Shown here piece after piece: positions 1-6,811 of a stretch of DNA of 37,530 nt. The notes under the pieces are model-generated. The model ran no database searches. It was not told the DNA's origin and saw only the letters and a list, made by a program, of their open reading frames with translations. Source of the stretch: an uncultured Granulosicoccaceae bacterium (lineage in GTDB: Bacteria > Pseudomonadota > Gammaproteobacteria > Granulosicoccales > Granulosicoccaceae); contig CALGKA010000080.1 in assembly GCA_937927895.1 (NCBI GenBank), positions 1-37,530 on the forward strand. The letters are read 5' to 3'. The first letter of the stretch is position 1; every line of letters begins with the position of its first letter. The translations under genes were made by a program, and so were the position numbers.

Positions 1-408
1 TGAGCAACTGCTTATCTCCTTAGTACCGTCTTCTTTCAGTGTAATAACACAATCCTTCACCTGTCCGGACTGCCCTGTTGCCTTGATGGTATAAGTTGAA
101 GCGTCCGCCGGCGTCGACACGACGTTCGAAAAAACAAAATCTGTCCCCTTACTTGCTGGCGTCCAACCGCTAACTACTGCTTTCAGAGTTGCGGTGGTAG
201 AGTAGGCAGTAGTTGGATAAGACAACACACGTTGATAGCGATTCTCCAAACGCATCGATATACTGATCAGGTCAGCCTGCGCGGTGGTGATTTTTGCCCT
301 AGTCACATAGAGTGAGTAGGAAGGTACAGCCAGTGTTGATAGAATACCTATAACTGCAAGTACTACTAAAAGTTCTATTAGTGTAAAGCCGTTGTGGATC
401 TTATTCAT
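1..408 (-). CDS. Type IV pilin, PilE-like (partial, 3' end outside window)
   Basis: Reading the minus strand from an ATG at 408 gives a class III pilin start, MNKIHNGFTLIELLVVLAVI. This has a short basic leader, the G|FTLIE prepilin peptidase site with Glu at +5 of the mature protein, and a hydrophobic assembly helix. The next part (ITTAQADLISISMRLENRYQ) is typical of PilE-type minor pilins. Near the end a Cys pair (KDCVIT and SSC) would form the C-terminal disulfide loop. About 136 codons are visible without a stop, so only the last few residues are missing at the window edge. The start fits an AAGG about 11 bases upstream. The product would be processed by PilD and join the type IV pilus fibre or its tip. 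No other pilus gene is visible; neighbours may lie off the left edge. Confidence 0.85.
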   Translation of the reverse strand, partial: MNKIHNGFTLIELLVVLAVIGILSTLAVPSYSLYVTRAKITTAQADLISISMRLENRYQRVLSYPTTAYSTTATLKAVVSGWTPASKGTDFVFSNVVSTPADASTYTIKATGQSGQVKDCVITLKEDGTKEISSCS

Positions 409-798
409 CAGTGCCGCCGCCTTAATCGTCGTTTTCTTACTCGGCAGAAAAAGGTGTGAGATGAGTTTTAGCCTTAATTCTTCGGGCTGATCGGCAAATT
501 TCAAAAATATATCCCACAAATTGGTAGACATCTCAAATTGAGAAATCATGCTCGCAGCGGCATCCAATGACAAAACAAAAGGCCCAGCTATTTCGATCCA
601 TATCGTTAAAGAAGAATGAATATTCGCCTCTATCGATCGAAATATCTGACCTACATCTCACAACCTCGCTATGCAGTGTCGGGTTGATTGATTCATTAGG
701 CTATTTTTTTCCTATTCTTCGATCGATTCTTCCTTCTCCCACCAAACAACTATTAATTACTATAGCTCCGCGCTATATATCTGCTTTATATAAGTAAC
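409..798. other. Intergenic stretch, no supported gene
   Basis: About 390 bases lie between the pilin start and the transposase remnant. A 76-codon frame at 567-797 (+) has no ribosome-binding site and no recognisable motif, so I do not call it. The only local structure I see is a near-palindrome TCTCAAATTGAGA at 531-543, upstream of the pilin gene, which could be a regulatory site. I found no convincing sigma-54 (GG-N10-GC) promoter, which is common for pilin genes. Confidence 0.4.
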
Positions 799-799
799 C

Positions 800-1398
800 C
801 ATTACATCAGCACAACGCTAATAGCTATAAACAATGGAGTGGAACCCATGAAGAGCTTGCAAAGAAAGCGAAGAGAATGCGAGCCACGGCAGAAAAGATC
901 ATAGAAAAGCATAGAGCCAATGATGGCAAGGCAGGAAACGATGCGAATAAGGAGAGAGAGCTACAATCAATAGACACATTGATGGGCAACGCGAAAAAGA
1001 TTGCCGACTTTCTAGCAGAGCACGAACCGCGAATGGGACAAGGAGAAAGACCCAAGGAAGTGCAAAGCAATATAGTGGATCCAGAGAGTGCCAAAATTAA
1101 CACAGGGAACCACGGGACCTTTCAGGGATATGTGGGTATAGCAGCAGCAGATGCGTTAAATCAGATCATCATCCATGCCGAAGCGTATGGCATGGGGCAG
1201 GAGCAATCGACACTCGTGCCGACGATAGAAAGTATCGAAGAAAACCTGTCCCTGGATTTATCAACGTCAGGCACCGTGATCACAGCAGACACCGGGTACT
1301 CAAGTGAGGCGAACATGAAGTATCTGTTCGACAAGGGAGTGAATGCGATCGTGCCGGACAACCTGTTTAGAATACGAGATCCGAATTTCAAAATATAA
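800..1398 (+). pseudogene. Transposase remnant, IS1182/DDE_Tnp_1 type
   Basis: The frame that includes the ATG at 877 is already open upstream and reads KQWSGTHEELAKKAKRM from about 829. That matches the middle of IS1182-type transposases (…WSGTHEEL…). Further conserved blocks are GTFQGYVGIAAADALNQII, EAYGMGQEQ, ITADTGYSSEAN (region of the second catalytic Asp) and NLFRIRDPNF. The N-terminal third with the first catalytic Asp is missing. The frame stops at 1398, just after RDPNFK, where the adjacent frame appears to continue briefly (KQKKATHP), so a frameshift near 1390 is likely. The C-terminal part with the catalytic Glu is not recognisable. This is a dead, truncated insertion sequence; I found no terminal repeats. 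Confidence 0.75.
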
Positions 1399-1399
1399 A

Positions 1400-1624
1400 A
1401 CAGAAGAAAGCAACGCATCCGACAGCAGAGAATTCGGTATTATTCAAAGTGCAAGCCTTAGAGCAAGAATACAAACAGTACGCAGTAAAGCAAAATCCTT
1501 AGTTAGGAGTCACACCAATGATCCGCAAGAAATAAAAAAAATTATAAATGGTATCCGATGGGAGTTTCTTGATTTCAAAACTCCAGAGGAATTGGCTGTC
1601 GAAGTGAAAAAGAACACGGAGTAA
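1400..1624 (+). pseudogene. Degenerate reading frame, possibly a second transposase tail
   Basis: After the transposase remnant an open frame ends at the TAA at 1622-1624. Its last part (NDPQEIKKIINGIRWEFLDF, then KTPEELAVEV) loosely resembles the C-terminal end of IS30-type transposases, which read like N-x-RPR-x-LGY/F-x-TP-x-E. The Arg-Pro-Arg core is not preserved, so this is a weak match. No start site with a Shine-Dalgarno sequence is visible. It may instead be the altered tail of the preceding element or chance coding. Together with 800-1398 it suggests a site where mobile elements landed and decayed. Confidence 0.3.
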
Positions 1625-1723
1625 GTTGGGTGGCTATTTTGAGCAGCGGTGTGCATTGCAAACCAGTACACACTGACAGTGTACACGGTGTTTGTCTTGT
1701 GGCTTCTTTGTCGCTCAACTTAC
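1621..1723. repeat. Long imperfect hairpin (nested inverted repeats)
   Basis: The outer arms are GTAAGTTGGG (1621-1630) and CTCAACTTAC (1714-1723). They pair over 10 positions with one G-T wobble. A second, inner pair is CAAACC-A-GTACAC (1659-1671) with GTGTAC-AC-GGTGTTTG (1679-1694), separated by a 7-base loop. The outer arm overlaps the stop codon of the degenerate frame before it. The shape recalls folded recombination sites or the end of a non-autonomous element. Integron attC core order (RYYYAAC first, GTTRRRY last) is not met, so I leave it as an unexplained structure. It could also act as a transcription terminator. Confidence 0.45.
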
Positions 1724-1807
1724 CACAAGCCTAATTTCGCATACACTGCGGGTGACACAGGCGTCGTGCACTAATGTCGTAAACTAAAGAAAAGGAATAC
1801 TCCAGCT

Positions 1808-2185
1808 ATGGAAATAAATCGAATTCTAACTAATTTGTGTTCAGACAATCTCGAAGAATCAAAGGTATTCTATACCTCCTTATTTGATTTCAAAGTCGAC
1901 TATGATAGTGATTGGTTCGTTCACCTTGTATCGGAAGGTCGAGAATTGGAGTTAGGAATTATACAGTCAAGCCATGGCCTGGTGCCGGAAGAATTTAGGG
2001 GCAAGCCTGCTGGTATGTACATTACATTGGTAGTTGATGATGCTATGTCTATTTACAAGAGGGCTAAAGAGCTTGGTTTCAATGTAGTGAAAGAGCCGGA
2101 GCTAACTTTTTACGGTCAAAAACGGCTGCTTCTGAAAGATCCGAGTGGTGTCCTGGTTGATGTTTCTTCTCCACAAAATGCATAA
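1808..2185 (+). CDS. VOC (glyoxalase/bleomycin-resistance fold) family protein
   Basis: This is a 125-residue single-domain protein with two beta-alpha-beta-beta-beta halves typical of the vicinal oxygen chelate fold. The first half is INRILTNLCSDNLEESKVFY with the paired-strand segment ELELGI. The second is MYITLVVDDAMSIYKRAKEL…FNVVKEPEL…GQKRLLLKDPSGVLVDV. The 'DPSGVLVDV' end is a hallmark of the family. Members include metal-dependent glyoxalases, dioxygenases and antibiotic-binding proteins; the substrate cannot be told here. An AAGGA about 10 bases before the ATG supports the start. It stands alone between two hairpins (1621-1723 and 2217-2264), next to transposon debris, a setting common for acquired single genes. 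Confidence 0.85.
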   Translation: MEINRILTNLCSDNLEESKVFYTSLFDFKVDYDSDWFVHLVSEGRELELGIIQSSHGLVPEEFRGKPAGMYITLVVDDAMSIYKRAKELGFNVVKEPELTFYGQKRLLLKDPSGVLVDVSSPQNA

Positions 2186-2216
2186 AACAAGTAATGAACT
2201 CTATGGTGTGCCCTCT

Positions 2217-2264
2217 GCGAAAGTTACCATGAGCTCCGCGCCATTTTTTTGTGGGAACTTTCAC
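2217..2264. repeat. Imperfect hairpin downstream of the VOC gene
   Basis: GCGAAAGTT (2217-2225) faces AACTTTCAC (2256-2264) with one mismatch. The stem goes on inward with CCAT against GTGG after one mismatch. The loop contains a run of seven T (2244-2250). It lies 32 bases after the VOC stop codon and may act as its terminator, although the T run is in the loop rather than after the stem. Confidence 0.4.
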
Positions 2265-2390
2265 AGCAGCATACAGAGACGGCTATATTAATCATCTTAT
2301 GATAGCTGATACTGGATCGGTCGTTGCATCGTCCGATCGTATCGTTGTATTAAGTCAGTAGCGTATACACCCTTGAATTCCAGCAGAGCA

Positions 2391-2498
2391 ATGAACGTGA
2401 CCAATTTCGAAACGCCCTGGTTTCGATTGGTTGGTAGTCTTTCTGCTATTTTAGCCTCAGCGGAACAAGAGTTTGTAGCCAAAGTAGTAGAGCGTTAG
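2391..2498 (+). CDS. Short ORF, unassigned (possible gene remnant)
   Basis: The stretch 2186-2558 has no full gene. It does contain a 35-codon frame beginning MNVTNFETPWFRLVGSLSAI and ending …FVAKVVER, then TAG. The amino-acid texture looks coding. It loosely recalls the N-terminal region of the metal-dependent hydrolase family PF10118, in which a similar segment (…SLxFPxGExFFxxxVR) occurs, but the match is too short to rely on. No clear ribosome-binding site is seen. It could be a decayed gene or a chance frame. Confidence 0.25.
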   Translation: MNVTNFETPWFRLVGSLSAILASAEQEFVAKVVER

Positions 2499-2500
2499 CC

Positions 2501-2528
2501 TTGTACCATATGGTTGAGACTATATAGT
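2501..2528 (+). promoter_or_regulatory. Putative promoter of the cio operon
   Basis: TTGTAC (2501-2506) and TATAGT (2523-2528) are separated by 16 bases, and cioA starts at 2559. This fits a sigma-70 promoter moderately well. No FNR/ANR box (TTGAT-N4-ATCAA) is visible nearby, so control by oxygen is not evident from the sequence. Confidence 0.35.
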
Positions 2529-2558
2529 TAATTAATACTGGTTACCGGCAGTAACAAA

Positions 2559-3986
2559 ATGGATTTCGGACTATTTGGGCATTTTTCGGCAGAAACGCTG
2601 GCGCGAATGCAGTTTGCATTTACTGTTGCGTTCCATATTGTATTTCCTGCATTTTCGATTGGGTTGGCGAGTTATCTTGCCGTACTTAATGCATTGTGGT
2701 TGTGGAAAAAACAGCCTCACTATTTAGCCTTGTTCGACTACTGGAAAAAAATATTCGCTATCGCTTTTGGTATGGGGGTGGTGTCGGGTATTGTTATGTC
2801 TTACCAGTTTGGTACTAACTGGAGTGTGTTTTCAGATAAGACCGGGCCGGTGCTCGGCCCACTGATGGCCTATGAAGTAATGTCTGCTTTTTTTCTGGAA
2901 GCGGGTTTCCTCGGTATTATGTTGTTTGGGCGCAATAGAGTGGGGCCGAAGCTGCATATGTTTGCGACGGCTATGGTAGCGTTTGGTACGCTAATGTCTG
3001 CCACTTGGATACTATCGGTTAACTCATGGATGCAAACACCGGCCGGGTTTTCTATCAATGAAGTGGGCCAATTTGTACCGGAAGATTGGTGGGCTATTGT
3101 TTTCAATCCATCTTTTCCTTATCGGCTATTACACATGACGCTGGCCGCGTTCCTAACAGTTGCGTTTGTGGTGGGCGGTGTAGGTGCTTGGCATTTACTA
3201 CGTGGGCATCGCGGTCAAGCGACCAACATTATGTTTTCCATGGCCATGTGGATGGCGGCTGTTGTGACGCCACTGCAAATTATTGCTGGTGACTTGCACG
3301 GCATTAATACACTTGAACATCAACCGGTAAAAGTGATGGCAATGGAGGGCCATTACGATAGTTACCCGGATGGCGCTCCGTTGATACTGTTTGGTATTCC
3401 AAACAGTGAAACGAAAACGGTTGATTACGCGCTACAAATACCCAAGTTGTCGAGCCTTATACTAAAGCACGATCTTAACGCGCCATTAGATGGCCTTGAC
3501 ACTATAGACGATGCCGAAGAGCCACCTGTTTTTATAGTATTTTGGAGCTTCCGTATCATGGTGGGTATTGGTATGGCGATGTTAATAGTCGGGCTGTGGG
3601 GCTTATGGGCGCGATATAAATCGACTCTTTACACGAGTCGTTGGCTGCACCGTGCTGTGCTGGTACTAGCGCCGACTGGTTTTATTGCAGTGCTTGCAGG
3701 TTGGGTGACTACCGAGGTAGGTAGGCAACCCTACACTGTGTATGGTCTGCTGCGTACTTCAGATTCACTGGCACCCATTGCAGCACCTGCGGTAGCGGCT
3801 TCATTAACGGCTTTCATTGTGGTGTATTTTTTTGTTTTTGGTGCGGGTGTTTTCTACATTGTACAGCTTATGGCTAAGCCGCCATCACTGCAGAAAAAGT
3901 CGTTACAGCAAGGGCCAGTGCGGGCTTCCGGTACAACGCCTGTAATACAGATGCAATCTCCTACACGCAAAGGACCAGCACAATGA
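2559..3986 (+). CDS. cioA: Cyanide-insensitive bd-type quinol oxidase subunit I
   Basis: This is the heme-bearing subunit of the bd oxidase family. It oxidises quinol and reduces oxygen to water in the inner membrane without pumping protons. Conserved residues are easily placed: His26 (equivalent of E. coli His19), Glu106 and Glu114 in YEVMSAFFLEAGFLG (Glu99/Glu107), His192 (His186), the quinol-site pair Lys/Glu in KVMAMEGHYD, and the Met ligand in FRIMVGIG. At 475 residues the quinol loop is short, and the block GWVTTEVGRQPYTVYG is CioA-like, with Tyr in place of the usual Trp of GRQPW. The Shine-Dalgarno is weak. The stop overlaps cioB by four bases (ATGA), so translation is probably coupled. 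I assign the CIO type rather than the E. coli CydA type because of loop length and the DUF2474 partner. Confidence 0.93.
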   Translation: MDFGLFGHFSAETLARMQFAFTVAFHIVFPAFSIGLASYLAVLNALWLWKKQPHYLALFDYWKKIFAIAFGMGVVSGIVMSYQFGTNWSVFSDKTGPVLGPLMAYEVMSAFFLEAGFLGIMLFGRNRVGPKLHMFATAMVAFGTLMSATWILSVNSWMQTPAGFSINEVGQFVPEDWWAIVFNPSFPYRLLHMTLAAFLTVAFVVGGVGAWHLLRGHRGQATNIMFSMAMWMAAVVTPLQIIAGDLHGINTLEHQPVKVMAMEGHYDSYPDGAPLILFGIPNSETKTVDYALQIPKLSSLILKHDLNAPLDGLDTIDDAEEPPVFIVFWSFRIMVGIGMAMLIVGLWGLWARYKSTLYTSRWLHRAVLVLAPTGFIAVLAGWVTTEVGRQPYTVYGLLRTSDSLAPIAAPAVAASLTAFIVVYFFVFGAGVFYIVQLMAKPPSLQKKSLQQGPVRASGTTPVIQMQSPTRKGPAQ

Positions 3987-4987
3987 ATATTGATCTTGCA
4001 TTAGTGTGGTTAGTGATTATTTCTTTTTCTGTGTTGGTGTATGTGTTGTTAGATGGTTTCGATCTGGGGGTCGGCATACTGTTTCCGCTTGCGGCTGGCA
4101 ACAGCGATAAAGATGTCATGATGAATTCTATTGCCCCGGTATGGGATGGCAACGAAACATGGCTGGTTATGGGCGGTGGTGGATTATTTGCAGTCTTCCC
4201 GCTGGCCTATGCCACTCTGCTGCCGGCGCTTTATATGCCGCTCATCCTAATGTTACTGGCTTTGGTTTTTCGCGGTGTTGCATTTGAGTATCGCTGGCGG
4301 ACTGAGCGGTTTAAGAAGGTGTGGGATATCTCGTTTTTTGGTGGCTCGCTGGTAGCGGCACTTATGCAGGGCATAGCGGTGGGTGCTTTGGTACAGGGAA
4401 TTGAGATTGAAAATCGCGCCTATGCCGGCGGTTGGTGGGATTGGTTAACACCGTTCACTATGTTAACAGGGCTTGCGGTAGCCGCCGGGTATGCACTGCT
4501 GGGTGCTACGTGGCTTATAATGAAAACAGATGGTGACTTGCAAGCCAGTATGCGTCAATACGCCCGGCCACTTGCCATAGTGACGTTAATTTTTGTTGGC
4601 CTGGTGAGTGTTATAACGCCTTTTCTTGAGCCTATTTATTTTAGTCGTTGGTTTGCATTCCCCAGTGCAATTTTTAGTGTGGCTATGCCGTTATTGCTTG
4701 CTTTGGCTGCCTTTAAATTATTTACTGGATTAAAAAGTAAATCCAATTACGCGCCATTTATAGCATCGTTGGTTATTTTTCTGTTAGGTTTTGTGGGTAT
4801 TGGGATCAGTTTCTTCCCTTATATTATTCCGCCATCACTATCAATTTGGGATGCCGCGGCGCCGCACAGTAGCTTAGTGTTTACGTTGTATGGCACGGTG
4901 ATTCTTATCCCTATTATCCTTATCTATACCGCCTACGCTTATTGGGTATTTAGAGGCAAGGTTGACCCTGCGGAAGGGTATCACTAG
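3983..4987 (+). CDS. cioB: Cyanide-insensitive bd-type quinol oxidase subunit II
   Basis: A 334-residue polytopic membrane protein of the CydB/CioB family. The N-terminus LVWLVIISFSVLVYVLLDGF, followed by DLGVGILFPLA and the block SIAPVWDGNETWLVMGGGGL, is diagnostic. CydB subunits carry no essential heme ligands in CIO-type enzymes and pack against subunit I as a structural half. About eight hydrophobic segments can be counted. The gene starts inside the cioA stop (ATGA) and ends in TAGTG, where the stop shares one base with the GTG of the next small gene. The three genes thus form one tightly coupled operon. Confidence 0.93.
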   Translation: MNIDLALVWLVIISFSVLVYVLLDGFDLGVGILFPLAAGNSDKDVMMNSIAPVWDGNETWLVMGGGGLFAVFPLAYATLLPALYMPLILMLLALVFRGVAFEYRWRTERFKKVWDISFFGGSLVAALMQGIAVGALVQGIEIENRAYAGGWWDWLTPFTMLTGLAVAAGYALLGATWLIMKTDGDLQASMRQYARPLAIVTLIFVGLVSVITPFLEPIYFSRWFAFPSAIFSVAMPLLLALAAFKLFTGLKSKSNYAPFIASLVIFLLGFVGIGISFFPYIIPPSLSIWDAAAPHSSLVFTLYGTVILIPIILIYTAYAYWVFRGKVDPAEGYH

Positions 4988-5106
4988 TGACAGACGATAA
5001 ACCGGTAAAGCGGATTCTATGGTTTATAGCCTTATGGTTATGCAGTGTCGCCGTTTTAGCAGTGGTAGCGTACGGTATTAAATTTGTGATAATGCCAACG
5101 CCGTAG
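4987..5106 (+). CDS. DUF2474-type small membrane subunit of the bd oxidase
   Basis: A GTG at 4987 overlaps the cioB TAG by one base (TAGTG) and opens a 39-codon frame. The product has a charged N-terminus (TDDKPVKR), a single membrane helix (ILWFIALWLCSVAVLAVVAY) and a short tail. This W-x-L…W-x-x-S-V layout is typical of the DUF2474 proteins found after cioAB. They are the analogues of CydX/YbgT in E. coli-type bd oxidases, small helices thought to stabilise the oxidase. Position, overlap and composition agree, so I regard it as a real gene although it is short enough to be missed by automatic annotation. Confidence 0.8.
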   Translation: MTDDKPVKRILWFIALWLCSVAVLAVVAYGIKFVIMPTP

Positions 5107-5125
5107 TGGCAGCCTTTGTTGCCAC
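5106..5125 (+). terminator. Stem-loop after the cio operon
   Basis: GTGGCA (5106-5111) pairs with TGCCAC (5120-5125) around an 8-base loop, directly after the stop of the DUF2474 gene. There is no T run, so it is a weak or Rho-assisted terminator at best. A second small stem, GCAGAT…ATCTGC, lies at about 5131-5147. Confidence 0.4.
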
Positions 5126-5163
5126 GTAACGCAGATGTTAAATCTGCTGAGGTAAAATACATT

Positions 5164-5200
5164 TTGACAGCGGTGATCCCGTTTATGTCAATTTATTGAC
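5164..5200 (+). promoter_or_regulatory. Putative promoter -35 and operator-like palindrome upstream of bkd operon
   Basis: A perfect TTGACA (5164-5169) is followed 17 bases later by GTCAAT-TT-ATTGAC (5187-5200). The latter is a perfect 6-bp inverted repeat over the place where a -10 box would sit; the -10 match itself is poor. The arrangement suggests a promoter that depends on, or is blocked by, a regulator binding the palindrome. In Pseudomonas the bkd operon is controlled by the Lrp-type activator BkdR. No such regulator gene is in this window. Confidence 0.35.
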
Positions 5201-5309
5201 CGCTTTTGTTGCTAAACTAGTTAATAGTCGTCGGTTGTTCCATATTAGTGGTACAAGACTCGCAATGTCATTTTATCCAAATGGCGCGACTAACAAAAAG
5301 GACAAAGGG

Positions 5310-6542
5310 ATGAGTGAATACCCACCTCTGACTTTTAATGTTCCAGCCCCGGAGCTTCGGCCGGGTGATACCCCCGATTTTTCTGGTGTTGAGATTCCAC
5401 GTGCTGGCGCTGTCAGGCGCCCACGTGTTGATGTTGACCCAAAAGAGATCCGTGATCTCGCTTTTACCATTATTCGAGTGATGTCTCGTGATGGTGAAGC
5501 GCTTGGCGAATGGGCGCCTGAACTCACCGACGAAGATTGCCTTGAAGGGCTGCGGCACATGATGCGGCTTCGTGCATTTGATGCACGTATGCTAATGGCA
5601 CAGCGGCAGGGAAAAACCTCTTTTTATATGCAGCACCTGGGTGAAGAGGCAATTGCTTGTGCCTTTCAGCGTGCCTTGCAAAAAGGTGATATGAACTTTC
5701 CAACGTACAGGCAAGCCGGGTTGCTAATCGCCCAAGGCTACCCGCTACGTACCATGATGTGCCAAATCTATTCGAATGCTGAAGACCCAAACCACGGTCG
5801 TCAGTTACCGATTATGTACTCGTCTAAAGAGCATGGCTTCTTCTCAATCTCTGGCAACCTGGCTACTCAATACCCACAAGCGGTGGGTTGGGCTATGGCA
5901 TCAGCCATCAGTAACGATTCAAAAATTGCAGCAGGTTGGGTCGGTGATGGCTCAACCGCTGAAAGTGACTTCCATGCGGCAATAGTATTTGCATCGACTT
6001 ACAAACCACCTGTGATATTGAATATTGTTAATAACCAGTGGGCGATTTCTACTTTTCAGGGAATTGCAAAAGGTGAGTCCGGAACGTTTGCCGCACGTGG
6101 TCACGGGTTTGGGATTCCCGCCTTGCGTGTCGATGGCAATGACTACCTTGCCGTGTACGCCGTAGCCAAGTGGGCGGCTGAGCGTGCACGTAGAAACCTT
6201 GGCCCGACATTGGTTGAATATGTTACCTACCGCGCCGGTGGTCATTCAACGTCAGATGATCCGTCGGCTTATCGCCCTAAAGAAGAAGGCGATGCATGGC
6301 CGTTAGGTGATCCCTTATTGCGTATGAAAGGCTACTTAATTAGGCGTGGCATATGGTCTGAGGAGCGTCATACACAAGCAGAGGCTGAAATAGCGGATGA
6401 AATTCTTAGCGCACAAAAAGAAGCTGAAGAGATAGGCACGCTTAGCAGCGGTAGTGGCCCTAGTGCACGCGATATGTTTGAAGATGTATTTGAAGAAATG
6501 CCGCCGCATTTAATTAAACAGCGTCAAGAAGCGGGCTACTAA
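5310..6542 (+). CDS. bkdA1: Branched-chain 2-oxoacid dehydrogenase E1 alpha subunit
   Basis: This subunit, with E1 beta, decarboxylates the 2-oxoacids derived from Leu, Ile and Val using thiamine diphosphate and passes the acyl group to E2. I place the start at 5310 (MSEYPPLTFNVPAPELRPGD), not at the longer in-frame start at 5196. An AAGGA lies 7 bases before it, the protein is then 410 residues like Pseudomonas BkdA1, and the N-terminus aligns with that protein. The thiamine-diphosphate motif is present: Gly212-Asp-Gly (WVGDGSTAES) to Asn241-Asn242 (NIVNNQWAIS). The block YRAGGHSTSDDPSAYR is the phosphorylation-loop region of E1 alpha proteins. First gene of a four-enzyme operon. Confidence 0.95.
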   Translation: MSEYPPLTFNVPAPELRPGDTPDFSGVEIPRAGAVRRPRVDVDPKEIRDLAFTIIRVMSRDGEALGEWAPELTDEDCLEGLRHMMRLRAFDARMLMAQRQGKTSFYMQHLGEEAIACAFQRALQKGDMNFPTYRQAGLLIAQGYPLRTMMCQIYSNAEDPNHGRQLPIMYSSKEHGFFSISGNLATQYPQAVGWAMASAISNDSKIAAGWVGDGSTAESDFHAAIVFASTYKPPVILNIVNNQWAISTFQGIAKGESGTFAARGHGFGIPALRVDGNDYLAVYAVAKWAAERARRNLGPTLVEYVTYRAGGHSTSDDPSAYRPKEEGDAWPLGDPLLRMKGYLIRRGIWSEERHTQAEAEIADEILSAQKEAEEIGTLSSGSGPSARDMFEDVFEEMPPHLIKQRQEAGY

Positions 6543-6578
6543 GTGTATTGCTTCAAACACTATGCACAACTGAGCGGA

Positions 6579-6662
6579 ATGATAAAAGTGCATTCTATTG
6601 GTAGGGATATTGTGGCTGCGTTAACTATGAATTTTAATATGGAGCGTGATCATGCACTTTAA
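6579..6662 (+). CDS. Tiny ORF between E1 alpha and E1 beta (27 aa), unassigned
   Basis: A 27-codon frame beginning MIKVHSIGRDIVAALTMNFN, preceded by GAGCGGA directly before the ATG. Its stop (TAA at 6660-6662) overlaps the start region of the next small frame. I recognise no family. It may be a real micropeptide, a translation-coupling leader for the downstream frame, or the 5' piece of a broken gene whose remainder is in another frame. Confidence 0.25.
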   Translation: MIKVHSIGRDIVAALTMNFNMERDHAL

Positions 6663-6810
6663 TCACTCGCCCCTTGGGGCGCCCGACACTTGTGCGACAA
6701 CTGCGTTGCCGCTTTTGAACAGGGAACAGCCATTGCCTGCAAGCTGGCGCTTTGTTGCGTCCCAAATGACAAGCGCTCTTAAGCACTTTTTAACTGAAGC
6801 AGTACGCTAG
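6652..6810 (+). CDS. Small ORF within the bkd operon (52 aa), unassigned
   Basis: An ATG at 6652 sits 7 bases after a GGAG and opens a 52-codon frame (start MHFNHSPLGAPDTCATTALP, end …LKHFLTEAVR). Its stop at 6808-6810 leaves only one base before the ATG of bkdA2. The position and ribosome-binding site argue for translation and for coupling with bkdA2, for which no better ribosome-binding site of its own is seen. I recognise no domain, signal or membrane segment. A GC-rich hairpin (CGCCC…GGGCG, 6669-6681) lies near its start and could affect its translation. In Pseudomonas bkdA1 and bkdA2 are adjacent, so a 269-base insert with this ORF is unusual. Confidence 0.45.
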   Translation: MHFNHSPLGAPDTCATTALPLLNREQPLPASWRFVASQMTSALKHFLTEAVR

Positions 6811-6811
6811 C

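Noticed and set aside
567..797. 76-codon plus-strand ORF
   Set aside because: No ribosome-binding site, no recognisable motif, and an unnatural composition; probably chance.
1621..1723. Integron attC recombination site
   Set aside because: GTTGGGT and GCTCAAC satisfy the core consensus letters, but their order is reversed (GTTRRRY before RYYYAAC on both strands), and no integrase gene is seen.
2297..2482. 61-codon minus-strand ORF upstream of cioA
   Set aside because: No ribosome-binding site; the opposite strand has the more protein-like short frame (2391-2498), and neither is convincing.
5196..5309. N-terminal extension of E1 alpha from the upstream ATG
   Set aside because: The extra 38 residues do not resemble BkdA1, and a good AAGGA lies just before the ATG at 5310; the region also holds the operator-like palindrome.
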